This document shows positions 45,644 through 54,454 of a stretch of DNA of 64,000 nt, one piece after another. The notes beneath the pieces are model-generated. The model was given only the letters and a program-made list of their open reading frames with translations. It did not search any database and was not told where the DNA came from. A program made the position numbers and the translations under genes. Numbering within the stretch: position 1 is the stretch's first letter; every line of letters begins with the position of its first letter. The stretch is from Minicystis rosea (GTDB lineage Bacteria > Myxococcota_A > Polyangia > Polyangiales > Polyangiaceae). The DNA lies in assembly GCA_001931535.1 (NCBI GenBank), contig CP016211.1:14585501-14649500 (forward strand). The letters are read 5' to 3'.

Positions 45644-47379
45644 GCATGCAAGGGACGAACGGCACCAGCGCGACGGTGGAGACCGGCTTCGCGGACTTCC
45701 AGAACGAAGCCCTCCTTTCGGGCGGCGAGGGCGCCGCCGGCGGCAAGGTGCTGTCGCACGAGGACGCGGCCCACGAGAAGCGCAATTGGGTGCGGCTCTC
45801 CTACGATTGCAACAACCATTGCACCTTCTGCCTCGACTCCAACGCGCACGACGGGACGATGCGCGCCAACATGGATATCAAGGTGCAAATCATCGAGGGC
45901 CGGAAGAAGGGGGCCGAGCGGCTCATCCTCTCCGGCGGCGAGCCCACGATGCACCCGAACTTCCTCGACTTCGTGAAGCTCGGCAAGCGCGCCGGCTACC
46001 CGAAGGTGCAGACGGTCACCAACGGCCGCATGTTCAAATACCCCGAGTTCCTCGACACGGCGGCGCGGAACGGGCTCGATGAGATCACCTTCTCCCTCCA
46101 CGGCCACACCGCCAAGCTGCACGACGCGCTGGTGGGCACGCCCGGCGCGTTCCTCGACGAGACGGCGGGCCTCAAGGCGGCGCTCGCCTCGGGCCGGTTC
46201 ATCATCAACATCGACATCGTGATCAACAAGATGAACATCAAGCATCTGCCCGAGATGCTGGAGACGTTCATCGGCTGGGGCGTCAAAGAGTTCGATCTGC
46301 TCCACGTGATCCCCTTCGGCAACGCGTGGACCGAGGCGCGCCATCACCTCTTCTACAACCTCGAAGAGAACCTGCCTCACCTGCAAAAGGCCTTCGCCTA
46401 CGCCCGCCGCCCCGACATCCACATTTGGCTGAACCGCTTTCCCCCGCCGTACACCGAGGGTTTCGAGGATCTCATCCAAGACCCTTACAAGCTCAACGAC
46501 GAAGTCCGCGGCCGGCGCGAAGAATACGACAAGTATCTCTCGCTCGGGCGGAAGCTCGATTGTCGCGAGCCGGAGCGCTGTCAGTATTGCTATCTGCAAA
46601 ACCTCTGCGACACGCTCGACACCGTGATCGAAGCGCGCAAGGCCGAGGAGGTCGACGTCCTCCGTTTCGGCGACAAGGCGCCCATCACCGGCAAGCTCCC
46701 CAAGGCCGGACGCGCGCGGCTCGTGGGTGCCAAGCTCGCGGACGCGGAGCGGCTCGCCCAGGCGGCGGAACCCGGTGAAATCGAGCTCGAGCTCGACGAC
46801 TACGATGGCCTCGCCGAGCAGCTCGACGCGGATGGGATGATCTTCGGGAAGAAGCTCGTCCGCTGCTACACCGATCGAACGGAGGAGATGACTCGGCTCC
46901 TCGCGATGAATGCCGCCTTCGAGGTGGTGGTGTTTTTGACGAAGACCACCGCGCCCGCGATCGTCGCGTTGGGCGCGCCGCCCGCTCGTCTCGCGCTGGC
47001 GCAGAAGAATTACGATCTGGTGAGCCTGGCGCACGAGCACGACGTGGATCTCGTGGCCTTCTTCGCGTCGTATCCGCATCGAGTGCGGGTGGAGAACGTG
47101 CCGGCGTGTCTGCTCGGCCGCGCGCCCACGCCGGCTCCGCGCACGCTCGACGTGCAGATGCTCGGCACCGACGCGCGCATCGACATGACCGCTTACACGA
47201 AGCGCTACGTGGCCGATGCCTATTACACGAAGGCCGTGCGCTGCTCGACGTGCCGCGAGAACGCATCCTGCCGCGGGATGCACGTGAATTGGGTGCGCGC
47301 GCATGGTTTTGCGCCGATGTCGCCGCTGCCTGCGGATGGCCCCGGCACGACGGCGCCCGGCGAAATGGCGGCGGAGTGA
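45640..47379 (+). CDS. Radical SAM protein with two auxiliary Cys modules (rSAM2)
   Basis: 579 aa; the GTG at 45640 overlaps the upstream stop, and an ATG at 45646 is the alternative. The core is CNNHCTFC (Cys57, 61, 64) with LSGGEPTMHP. Just after the barrel is one Cys group (308, 314, 317, 323: CREPERCQYCYLQNLC). A second lies at the C-terminus: Cys490 (NVPACLLG) and CX2CX5C at 535-544 (CSTCRENASC). A linker domain of about 150 residues separates them. Enzymes with extra clusters often modify peptides, and the pair of modules suggests electron relay or substrate docking. It is followed after 26 bp by the small Asp/Arg/Gly-rich gene. Confidence 0.9.
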   Translation: MSMQGTNGTSATVETGFADFQNEALLSGGEGAAGGKVLSHEDAAHEKRNWVRLSYDCNNHCTFCLDSNAHDGTMRANMDIKVQIIEGRKKGAERLILSGGEPTMHPNFLDFVKLGKRAGYPKVQTVTNGRMFKYPEFLDTAARNGLDEITFSLHGHTAKLHDALVGTPGAFLDETAGLKAALASGRFIINIDIVINKMNIKHLPEMLETFIGWGVKEFDLLHVIPFGNAWTEARHHLFYNLEENLPHLQKAFAYARRPDIHIWLNRFPPPYTEGFEDLIQDPYKLNDEVRGRREEYDKYLSLGRKLDCREPERCQYCYLQNLCDTLDTVIEARKAEEVDVLRFGDKAPITGKLPKAGRARLVGAKLADAERLAQAAEPGEIELELDDYDGLAEQLDADGMIFGKKLVRCYTDRTEEMTRLLAMNAAFEVVVFLTKTTAPAIVALGAPPARLALAQKNYDLVSLAHEHDVDLVAFFASYPHRVRVENVPACLLGRAPTPAPRTLDVQMLGTDARIDMTAYTKRYVADAYYTKAVRCSTCRENASCRGMHVNWVRAHGFAPMSPLPADGPGTTAPGEMAAE

Positions 47380-47405
47380 GCGCGTTCGGCGAGGAGGCAT
47401 GACCC

Positions 47406-47825
47406 ATGGATGATCGCGATCGAGGTGGAGATCGGCAGCGGGACGGTGGGCGCGACGGCGATCGACGCGATGGAGATCGGCGCGACGGCGGTGGCGACCG
47501 GCGCGGCGGCCCGCCGGGAACCGATTGGCTGCAGCTCGAAATCTCCCGCGTGATTTATGGAAGCGCCGAGTCCATGGCCACGTCCGTGGCCGAGGAGCTT
47601 TTGCGCGAGGCGGTGAAGGCGCGCCTCCGCGAGCGGCTCGGCCCGCGGCTCGAAGCCATCGCGCGCATCGCGGCCGATCGCTTCGCCGACGACATCGAGG
47701 CGAACTTCGAGATCGAAGCGAAGATCTCGGCCCGCCGCGACGCGCGGCAAGGCGTCGAGCAGCTCGTCGATCAGGTCCTCGGCCGCGGGGCTTCACCGCG
47801 CGGAGAGGGCCCGCAAGAGGGCTAG
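47406..47825 (+). CDS. Small Asp/Arg/Gly-rich protein between radical SAM genes
   Basis: 139 aa. Residues 1-37 are almost only Asp, Arg and Gly in DRDG/RRDG-type units. Residues 40-125 look like amphipathic helices (ISRVIYGSAESMATSVAEEL, LGPRLEAIARIAADRFADDI). There is no signal peptide and no Cys. Its stop overlaps the start of rSAM3 (TAGTG), so it is made together with it. It could be a substrate, a carrier or a scaffold for the radical SAM enzymes; I have no family match. Confidence 0.72.
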   Translation: MDDRDRGGDRQRDGGRDGDRRDGDRRDGGGDRRGGPPGTDWLQLEISRVIYGSAESMATSVAEELLREAVKARLRERLGPRLEAIARIAADRFADDIEANFEIEAKISARRDARQGVEQLVDQVLGRGASPRGEGPQEG

Positions 47826-49045
47826 TGGCGAACATCGGCTACATTCAGGTCGTCCGCCACTGCAACCACTTCTGCGGTTTCTGCTCCAACCCGACCACGC
47901 CTTACGTCCACACCTTCGAGACCATGAAGGTGTTGGTCGACGATCTGAAGAAGCGCGATTACTTCGGCGTCATCCTCACCGGCGGCGAGCCGTCGCTGCA
48001 CCCCGAGCTCCCGCGCATCGCACGGTACGCGAAGGATCAAGGCCTCCACGTTCGCATGATCACGAACGGCTGGCGCCTCGCGGACGAAGGGTTCGCCCAG
48101 GAGATGGCCGAGGCCGGCCTCTCGCTCGTGCACGTCTCCGTCTATTCGGTGCGCCCCGACGTCGAGGCCCGTTTGCGCGGCCTGCCCGACACCTTGCCGA
48201 AGGCGTTCGCCGCCGTGGCCAACGCCGCCAAATACGGTATCGAGGTGAACATCAATTGTGTCATCAATCGGCTCAACGCCGATCACCTCGACGAGAACAT
48301 CCGTCATTGGATCGAGCATCACCCGTACATTCGCCACTTCGTCTGGAACAACCTCGATCCCTCCATGGGTCGTGCCGAGGTGAACCAGGACCAATACACA
48401 CCTCGCCTCGCCGACTTCGAGGTGTCTTTGAACCGGGCGCTGCGCCTCCTCCACGCTTCGGGGCGGACGTTCCGCGTGGAGAAGGTGCCTCTCTGCTACA
48501 TGACCGAGTTCGCCTGGGCGAGCACGGAGACACGCAAGATCGTGAAGGGCGAGGAGCGCATCGTCCACTTCCTCGACGCCAAGCAGACGGTGCGGCAGAC
48601 GAGCTGGGAGCACATCTACTCCGATGCCTGCGAATCCTGCTCTTTGCGTACCATCTGCGGCGGCCTCTTCGATCGAGGAAATGCCTACGATCCGGCCGAG
48701 CTCTATCCCGTCTTCGTCTCCCGTGACGCGGTGGTCGAGGCCATCATCAAAGACCCGCGCGATCCGAGCTACGCCTTCCGATCCTTGGCCGCGTGGCAGC
48801 GCGATTTCGACGTCCGCATCCAAGAGACCATCGCCGCGCGCGCGGCGCGCGAAAGCACCCTCGCCGAGGGCGAGCCCCGCTCGAGCCTCAATGGGATGCA
48901 GGAGACGGACGCGCCGGCCGTCGGCATGGTGACCGAGCAGGGCATTCGCCTCTTCGAAGCCAAACGCCGTTCCGAAGCCAAGAAGGCCGCCGAGCTCGGC
49001 GTCGTCCAAGAGAAGACCGACCTCGCCCTCCCCGAGAAGAGCTGA
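47825..49045 (+). CDS. Radical SAM protein with auxiliary Cys module (rSAM3)
   Basis: 406 aa from the GTG at 47825, which shares one base with the previous stop. The core CNHFCGFC (Cys13, 17, 20) is close to the N-terminus, so there is no leader-binding domain in front. LTGGEPSLHP is the SAM motif. Cys224 (KVPLCYMTEF) and CX2CX5C at 269-278 (CESCSLRTIC) make the same auxiliary module as in rSAM1, rSAM2 and the methyltransferase. A charged helical tail follows. It is the last gene of the cluster. It is most similar to rSAM2 in tail order; substrate unknown. Confidence 0.9.
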   Translation: MANIGYIQVVRHCNHFCGFCSNPTTPYVHTFETMKVLVDDLKKRDYFGVILTGGEPSLHPELPRIARYAKDQGLHVRMITNGWRLADEGFAQEMAEAGLSLVHVSVYSVRPDVEARLRGLPDTLPKAFAAVANAAKYGIEVNINCVINRLNADHLDENIRHWIEHHPYIRHFVWNNLDPSMGRAEVNQDQYTPRLADFEVSLNRALRLLHASGRTFRVEKVPLCYMTEFAWASTETRKIVKGEERIVHFLDAKQTVRQTSWEHIYSDACESCSLRTICGGLFDRGNAYDPAELYPVFVSRDAVVEAIIKDPRDPSYAFRSLAAWQRDFDVRIQETIAARAARESTLAEGEPRSSLNGMQETDAPAVGMVTEQGIRLFEAKRRSEAKKAAELGVVQEKTDLALPEKS

Positions 49046-49178
49046 GCTTCCCGCCGCGAGCACGCGCTCGCCGCGTGGAGCACGATCCCGCCGTGGGTGG
49101 ATCTCCGGTGCGCTTGCCGCGCGGCGGAGGTGTCGATAGCGTCCCTCCCACGTCGCTCTCGCGATGCCTGGAGAGGCC

Positions 49179-50567
49179 ATGTGTCCCCGCGACCCCAGCT
49201 TCGATGCCGAGACGGCAGCTCAGCGGGATGACTTCGCCGAAGGGCTGAAAATCGTCCGGTCCAGCCCGGAGATCACCTGGGTGGACGAGGATGGCGCGCA
49301 CCGCATCTCCGCCACGGGACGCATGGTCATCGGCTCTGCCAAGGCAGTGGACGTGGTGTTGGCAGACGCCGCAGTGTCCCGCCTTCATGCCGAGATCGAG
49401 CCGCGGCAGGATGGCCTGTGGGTCCGCGACCTCGGCAGCAAGAATGGCACTTTCGTCGAAGGGATCCTTGTCGGCGCTGCGCGCGTGCCCGACGGCGCGA
49501 CGATCCGCTGCGGATCGACGGTGCTCCAGGTTCGCTATGGAATGGCCCGCGCCGAAGTCCCGCTCTGGTCCGAGCCGCGCTTTGGGGCCTTGGTCGGCGG
49601 GAGCGCCGTCATGCGCGAGCTCTTCGCCCAGATCGCGCGCGCGGCCGCCTCCGACGCGACGGTGCTCCTTCAGGGCGAGACGGGGACCGGGAAAGAGCTG
49701 GTCGCCGAGGCCTTGCACGGCGCGTCGCCGCGCGCCGGTGGGCCGTTCGTGGTCGTCGACTGCGCCGCGCTCACCGAGAGCCTCCTGGAAGCAGAGCTCT
49801 TCGGGCACGCGCGAGGGGCCTTTACCGGCGCAGCGAGCGCCCGCCTCGGCGCGGTCGAAGCTGCGAACGGGGGTACGGTGTTCATCGACGAGGTCGGCGA
49901 GCTGTCGCCGACGCTCCAGCCCAAGCTCCTCCGCGTGATGGAGTCACGCACGGTGCGCCGGCTCGGGGAGACTGCCTATCGCAAGGTCGATGTTCGATTC
50001 GTCGCCGCGACCCACCGGGACTTGCCAGCGATGGTGGCGCAGGGAGCGTTTCGGGAGGACCTCTATTTCCGCCTGGCCGTCCTCCCGCTCCGCATCCCGC
50101 CCCTTCGCGAGCGGCTCGACGATCTGCCGCTGCTGATGGCCAAGCTCGCGCCCGGCGGCGCGCTCGGGGCGCTCTCGCTCGAGGCGAAGCGCGAGCTCCA
50201 GCGTCGCCCCTGGCTCGGCAACGTGCGCGAGCTGCGCAACTTCGTGGAACGCGCGCTGGCCTTCGGCGTCGACGAGGCGCTCTCCCTCTCCGCGAGCACG
50301 GCGGCGCCCATTCCCTCCATCGCGTCAGGGGCGTTCGAGCTCGAGCGGGACCTCGAGGACACCGAGCTCCCGAGCGTCTCGCTCGATGTACCGTTCAAAG
50401 TGCTCCGTGACCGCTGGAACGATCATCTGGAGCGAGAGTACCTCTCTCGCCTGCTCGCGCGTCACGACGGCAACGTGTCGGTGACAGCGGAGGCGGCAGG
50501 CCTGGACCGGAGCTATGTCCATCGCTTGATGCGCAAGCACGCTCTCGCGAAGCCGTCCAAAGCTTGA
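49179..50567 (+). CDS. FHA-domain sigma-54-dependent activator
   Basis: 462 aa; the ATG at 49179 has GGAGAGG two bases upstream, better than the in-frame ATG at 49164. The FHA domain (about 42-120) has the phosphothreonine-binding loops GRMVIGSAKAVDVVL, VSRLHAEIE and DLGSKNGTFVEG. The AAA+ domain has Walker A GETGTGKEL, GAFTGA and Walker B FIDEVGEL. A Fis-like helix-turn-helix ends it (VSVTAEAAGLDRSYVHRLMR). Phosphorylated partners, likely the kinase gene 10 bp downstream, would switch its sigma-54 activity. This kinase-FHA activator pairing is a myxobacterial theme. Confidence 0.94.
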   Translation: MCPRDPSFDAETAAQRDDFAEGLKIVRSSPEITWVDEDGAHRISATGRMVIGSAKAVDVVLADAAVSRLHAEIEPRQDGLWVRDLGSKNGTFVEGILVGAARVPDGATIRCGSTVLQVRYGMARAEVPLWSEPRFGALVGGSAVMRELFAQIARAAASDATVLLQGETGTGKELVAEALHGASPRAGGPFVVVDCAALTESLLEAELFGHARGAFTGAASARLGAVEAANGGTVFIDEVGELSPTLQPKLLRVMESRTVRRLGETAYRKVDVRFVAATHRDLPAMVAQGAFREDLYFRLAVLPLRIPPLRERLDDLPLLMAKLAPGGALGALSLEAKRELQRRPWLGNVRELRNFVERALAFGVDEALSLSASTAAPIPSIASGAFELERDLEDTELPSVSLDVPFKVLRDRWNDHLEREYLSRLLARHDGNVSVTAEAAGLDRSYVHRLMRKHALAKPSKA

Positions 50568-50577
50568 GATCGCGCCG

Positions 50578-52218
50578 ATGACACCCGGCCTCTGGCTCGA
50601 CCGATACCTGCTCATCGACGCCATCGCCTCCGGGGGAATGGCCACGGTGTACCTCGGATGCGTCCACGGCACCGCCGGGTTCTCCCGCGCGGTGGCGATC
50701 AAGCGCATGCACCCGCACCTGGCCATGGATCCCGAGCTCGTCGCGATGTTCAAGGACGAGGCGCGGCTCACCGCCCGCGTCCGGCACCCGAACGTGGTGG
50801 CGCCGCTCGACTTCGTCGCGCGTCGCGGCGAGCTGTTCCTCGTGCTCGAGTATTTCTCGGGGCAGTCCCTGGCGCGCGCGCTCCAGCACCTCGGCGCGCG
50901 AGGCGACGCCGTGCCGCCTTCGGTGGCCTGCCGCATCGCCGTCGACATGCTCAATGGCTTGCACGCGATCCACAGCACCACCGGCGAAGATGGCGCGCCT
51001 CTCGATCTCGTGCACCGCGACGTGTCCCCGCAAAACCTGCTCCTCTGTGCTGACGGGATGAGCCGAGTGCTCGATTTCGGGATCGCCAAGGCGAAGGGGC
51101 GGATTCGCGAGACTCGGGCCGGGATCGTGCGTGGCAAGACAGCCTATATGGCGCCGGAGCACCTGCGTGCCGAGCACATCGATCGGCGCGCCGACATCTA
51201 CGCTGCGTCCGTGGTCCTCTGGGAGGCGCTCACGGGTCGGATGCTGTTCGACGACAGCCTCGCTCCCGTGTGTTTGCCGCGGAGCGTCCGCGCGCCGTCC
51301 GAACTCGGCGCCATGGTGCCGAGCTCGCTGGATCGCATCCTCCTTCGGGGGCTCGCCCACGAGCGGGAGCAGCGCTGGCCGACCGCCCGCGAAATGGCGC
51401 TGGCCATCGAGGGCGCCCTGCCGTTGCCCTCGCATGCGCTCGTTGGAGAGTGGTTGGAGCGTGAGGAGGGAGCAGTGCTTTCGGAGCAGCGGCGCCGGCT
51501 CCAGGAGGTGGAGAGCTCTCCACACTGGAGAGGTGTGGCCGAGGGCATCTCTCCTGTGTGGGCTCGAGGAGAGAGCCCGGAAATACCATCACTCCTCGCC
51601 TCCTCTTCTTCTTCTTCTGTGGATTCGATGGATCCGAGGGCGCAGCTCACGGGGAGGGAGCCGACTCCCGCGCCTCGGGCGGCGATGGTCTCAGCACCTC
51701 CGCCGCCCGCAACGAGCTCGACCGCCTCACCCACCGCGCCTGCGCCATTGCTGCGAGCAATGCTGATGGCGGGCGGGATTTACTGGCTGCTCTTCGCGTT
51801 CGGCGCCGCGAGCACGGCGATGCTCGGGGTGGTCGCGGTGCTCGCGAGGGGCTTGACGGATGGCGACCTCGAGCTGCTCCTCGTTCTCACCGTGAGCACC
51901 GTGGTGCTAGGCATCTTGGGCGCGCTGCACCTCCGAGCCGAGCACGAGCTCCGGCGTGGCTTTCCTCTCCGGAGCTCGTCTCTGCTCGTCCCCGCCGTGG
52001 TGAACATCCTCATGTCCACCATGGCCACGCTGCTCATGCTGGTGATGGGCGCGATGCCCATGGTGCTCTTGACGATATTGCCGCTTTTCCTCGGCATATT
52101 CATGCTCCATGGGGAGATGCGACGCTCGCTTCCATCGCTCCCGAGCGCTGCGCCGACGTCTCTGCCCGCGCCCTGCGCGGACGCGTCGGTGCCGGGCGCC
52201 GTGGACCACCGCGGATAG
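50578..52218 (+). CDS. Ser/Thr protein kinase with C-terminal membrane segments
   Basis: 546 aa. Kinase domain (about 8-280): SGGMATVYLG, AIKRMHPHLA (ATP Lys), VHRDVSPQNLLL, LDFGIAKAKG and YMAPEHLR. HRDVSPQN is the usual myxobacterial variant of HRDLKPEN. A Ser/Pro-rich linker with an SSSSSS run follows, and then three or four membrane helices (MLMAGGIYWLLFAFGAASTA, LLLVLTVSTVVLGILGAL, ILMSTMATLLMLVMGA). It is cotranscribed with the FHA activator 10 bp upstream and probably phosphorylates it or its partners. Confidence 0.94.
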   Translation: MTPGLWLDRYLLIDAIASGGMATVYLGCVHGTAGFSRAVAIKRMHPHLAMDPELVAMFKDEARLTARVRHPNVVAPLDFVARRGELFLVLEYFSGQSLARALQHLGARGDAVPPSVACRIAVDMLNGLHAIHSTTGEDGAPLDLVHRDVSPQNLLLCADGMSRVLDFGIAKAKGRIRETRAGIVRGKTAYMAPEHLRAEHIDRRADIYAASVVLWEALTGRMLFDDSLAPVCLPRSVRAPSELGAMVPSSLDRILLRGLAHEREQRWPTAREMALAIEGALPLPSHALVGEWLEREEGAVLSEQRRRLQEVESSPHWRGVAEGISPVWARGESPEIPSLLASSSSSSVDSMDPRAQLTGREPTPAPRAAMVSAPPPPATSSTASPTAPAPLLRAMLMAGGIYWLLFAFGAASTAMLGVVAVLARGLTDGDLELLLVLTVSTVVLGILGALHLRAEHELRRGFPLRSSSLLVPAVVNILMSTMATLLMLVMGAMPMVLLTILPLFLGIFMLHGEMRRSLPSLPSAAPTSLPAPCADASVPGAVDHRG

Positions 52219-52322
52219 GCTCGTCCCCTTCGCTTACCATTCCCATCGAGTGGTCCGCCGATCGGACTCTCCGGCGATCGGACACGGCGGCACCCTGCAG
52301 CGTCATCAGCCCTCGACGGCGC

Positions 52323-54107
52323 TCATTGCCATGAAGCCCACTCGGCCCAGAGCGACTCGATATCGGGCATGCGACCCTCGGTGTACGTGCTGTCGCCCAG
52401 GCCGTGCGGCATTCCGTACTCGATCCCCCAGAATCCGGCCGACTCTGCGCCTTGGTTGAACACCTTTTGCAGGTAGTTGTGCACCTTCTGGTGATAGCTC
52501 GGCGCCGTGAAGCCGAACTCGGAGATCACGTATGGCATCCAGAGCCGCTGCGCGAGCGCTGCGTCGTCCTCTCCCTTGGATTCGTTGTCTTCTTCATAGC
52601 TGTGGACGCTGATGAAATCGAAGAGGCCATCCCCGAAGAGCACGTCCTGGTCGTTGAGATTGCTCATCCCCACCTGCCGAGTCGAGATGAGCCCCGGCGT
52701 CACGACGTGGTTGGGATCGATCAGTTTGATCTCTCGGGCCACGGCCCGATAAAACGAGATCACGTTCTGGATGTTGAACGTTGGGCTCTTCATCTCTCCG
52801 GCCACCTCCCACGACATGATCGTCGGTTCGTCGCGGAACCTGCTGACGACGGCTTTGGCAAACGGGAGAAAGTTCACCTTGTAGCCTTGCGTGAGCCACG
52901 CGTCGCTGAAGAGCTGCGGCGGCGGATTGCCATCCGTGCTCGTGACGTTCGGATCGTTGATCAGATACACGGCGTCCCCGCTCGGGAAGGAGCGGCCCTT
53001 CTTGTACGGAGCGTTCACTTCGGGGTCCCCCGCCGGAGTCCACAGGTCGAGCCTCCCGCCATAGTTCCCCGTGAGCACCACCGCGATGCGGATGCCGAGA
53101 GGCTTGGCGATGTCGATGACATGCTGGAGCCGATCGAGGATCGCGCTGGTTCCGAGTGAGTCGTTGGCGATGAGGATGCGCACCTCGCGCACGTTGTGCT
53201 GCGCGAGGCCGTTCAGATCGACCGTCGCTTGTTGGAGCGTCTCGAAGGCGAGGCCGTTGACGTTCGCGGCGAGGTGGCGAAACCGCTGCCCGTTCAGAAA
53301 GAGATGATTCCCCTGGACCGTGACGAAGTTGCTCTTCTTGGCGTCGCGATCCTTCTTCGCCTTGAGCCCGAGCGCCTCGCCTTGCCATTTGTAATCATCG
53401 GTGTTCGAAGGGAAGTATCCGAGCTTCGCCCTCTCCGTGTAGACGCAAGTGCGGGGGGCGACGTCGTTCTGGTCCCACCAGGGGCAGGGCGCCGGCGCCG
53501 TGAGCACATAGCCGTAGTATTGGAGGCGGAAGCCGTCCTTGTCGGCCGCGTTGCTCGCCACCTTCTTCGTGACGAGCCCGAGCGCCAGCCAACCATCCCG
53601 CTCGTAGCGGTCGAGGCACGCGATGGGGCGAGCGATGACGCGCGTGTCGTAACAATCGACGTTGGCGATGTCTTGCGGGGCAATCCCCTGGGGCGCACGT
53701 CCGAGCGCGGAGAGCTCCTCACTGCCTTTGAGGGAGAGGCACGCACCGTACGGGCAAGGGGCGGTCGGGCTGAGGTTCATGTCGACCCGCTCGAACGCCA
53801 TGCGGCTATCGCTGTCGCGAAAATTGGGGTTCTCGAGCGGATATCCGAAGAGCCGGAGCCCAATCGACTCGTGCAGCGACGGCTGGTACGTTTGCGGGTT
53901 TCCGCTCGTCGCGAAGTAGCGCCAGGTGCTGGCCCACTGCCCGCAGAGCTGCGTTGGACCTCCCGTGAGGTTGGGGAGAGCCATGCAGCCCGTGAGCGGC
54001 GAGTCGGCGCTCGCCGTGCTCTCGTCGGGCGTTTCGACCCCGCAGGCGGAAGTCATCGTGCTCGCGGCCCCCAGGCACGCAGTCAGGAACGTCGCTCGCC
54101 ATTTCAT
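52323..54107 (-). CDS. Glycoside hydrolase family 5-like lipoprotein
   Basis: 594 aa from the ATG at 54107. The signal peptide ends MTSAC (lipid Cys22). Residues about 40-260 form a Cys-containing domain I cannot place (LHESIGLRLFGYPLENPNF, CPWWDQNDVAPRTC). From about 270 a GH5/cellulase-type barrel follows: GNHLFLNGQRFRHLAANVNG, EVRILIAND, then TIMSWEVAGEM (acid/base Glu region) and YVISEFGF (nucleophile Glu). The usual NE before the acid/base Glu is GE here, so activity should be checked. A surface mannanase- or cellulase-like role is inferred. It converges on the kinase gene. Confidence 0.82.
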   Translation of the reverse strand: MKWRATFLTACLGAASTMTSACGVETPDESTASADSPLTGCMALPNLTGGPTQLCGQWASTWRYFATSGNPQTYQPSLHESIGLRLFGYPLENPNFRDSDSRMAFERVDMNLSPTAPCPYGACLSLKGSEELSALGRAPQGIAPQDIANVDCYDTRVIARPIACLDRYERDGWLALGLVTKKVASNAADKDGFRLQYYGYVLTAPAPCPWWDQNDVAPRTCVYTERAKLGYFPSNTDDYKWQGEALGLKAKKDRDAKKSNFVTVQGNHLFLNGQRFRHLAANVNGLAFETLQQATVDLNGLAQHNVREVRILIANDSLGTSAILDRLQHVIDIAKPLGIRIAVVLTGNYGGRLDLWTPAGDPEVNAPYKKGRSFPSGDAVYLINDPNVTSTDGNPPPQLFSDAWLTQGYKVNFLPFAKAVVSRFRDEPTIMSWEVAGEMKSPTFNIQNVISFYRAVAREIKLIDPNHVVTPGLISTRQVGMSNLNDQDVLFGDGLFDFISVHSYEEDNESKGEDDAALAQRLWMPYVISEFGFTAPSYHQKVHNYLQKVFNQGAESAGFWGIEYGMPHGLGDSTYTEGRMPDIESLWAEWASWQ

Positions 54108-54454
54108 GATGGTCCTCGTCGAGATGGGTTGTGTGATGAGCAGAGTCAGCTCGCCCTTCGCAACAACGATGCCGAGCTTCTCCCCATCTGCGCGGCGGCC
54201 ACCGCGCGAACCTCCTCGTCTATCTTTGTTGGGCGCGCGGCGCAGGGATGGGAGATGGTCGTGGACTCGAGTCCACACCTTCGGCGGGTGGATAGAGGAC
54301 AGTCGTCTTCACCGTGGCCTGTCGTCCCGCGGATGGTTGACGGCATTGCTCCGGCCGCCGGCATGAGTCGCAGTGGGCAGAACATGCCGCGCAGGATCCT
54401 GCGATATCGTGTACGGACCAACGGGTCTCCACGCTGGTATGCTCGGCGCGTCCC
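54108..54454. other. Gap between divergent genes
   Basis: 347 bp between the glycoside-hydrolase start (minus) and the small helical protein gene (plus). It must hold both promoters. I see no clear hexamers, repeats or gene. Confidence 0.5.

Noticed and set aside
45607..47835. A 742-codon minus-strand frame across rSAM2
   Set aside because: It mirrors the radical SAM gene, whose CX3CX2C and GGEP motifs settle the coding strand.
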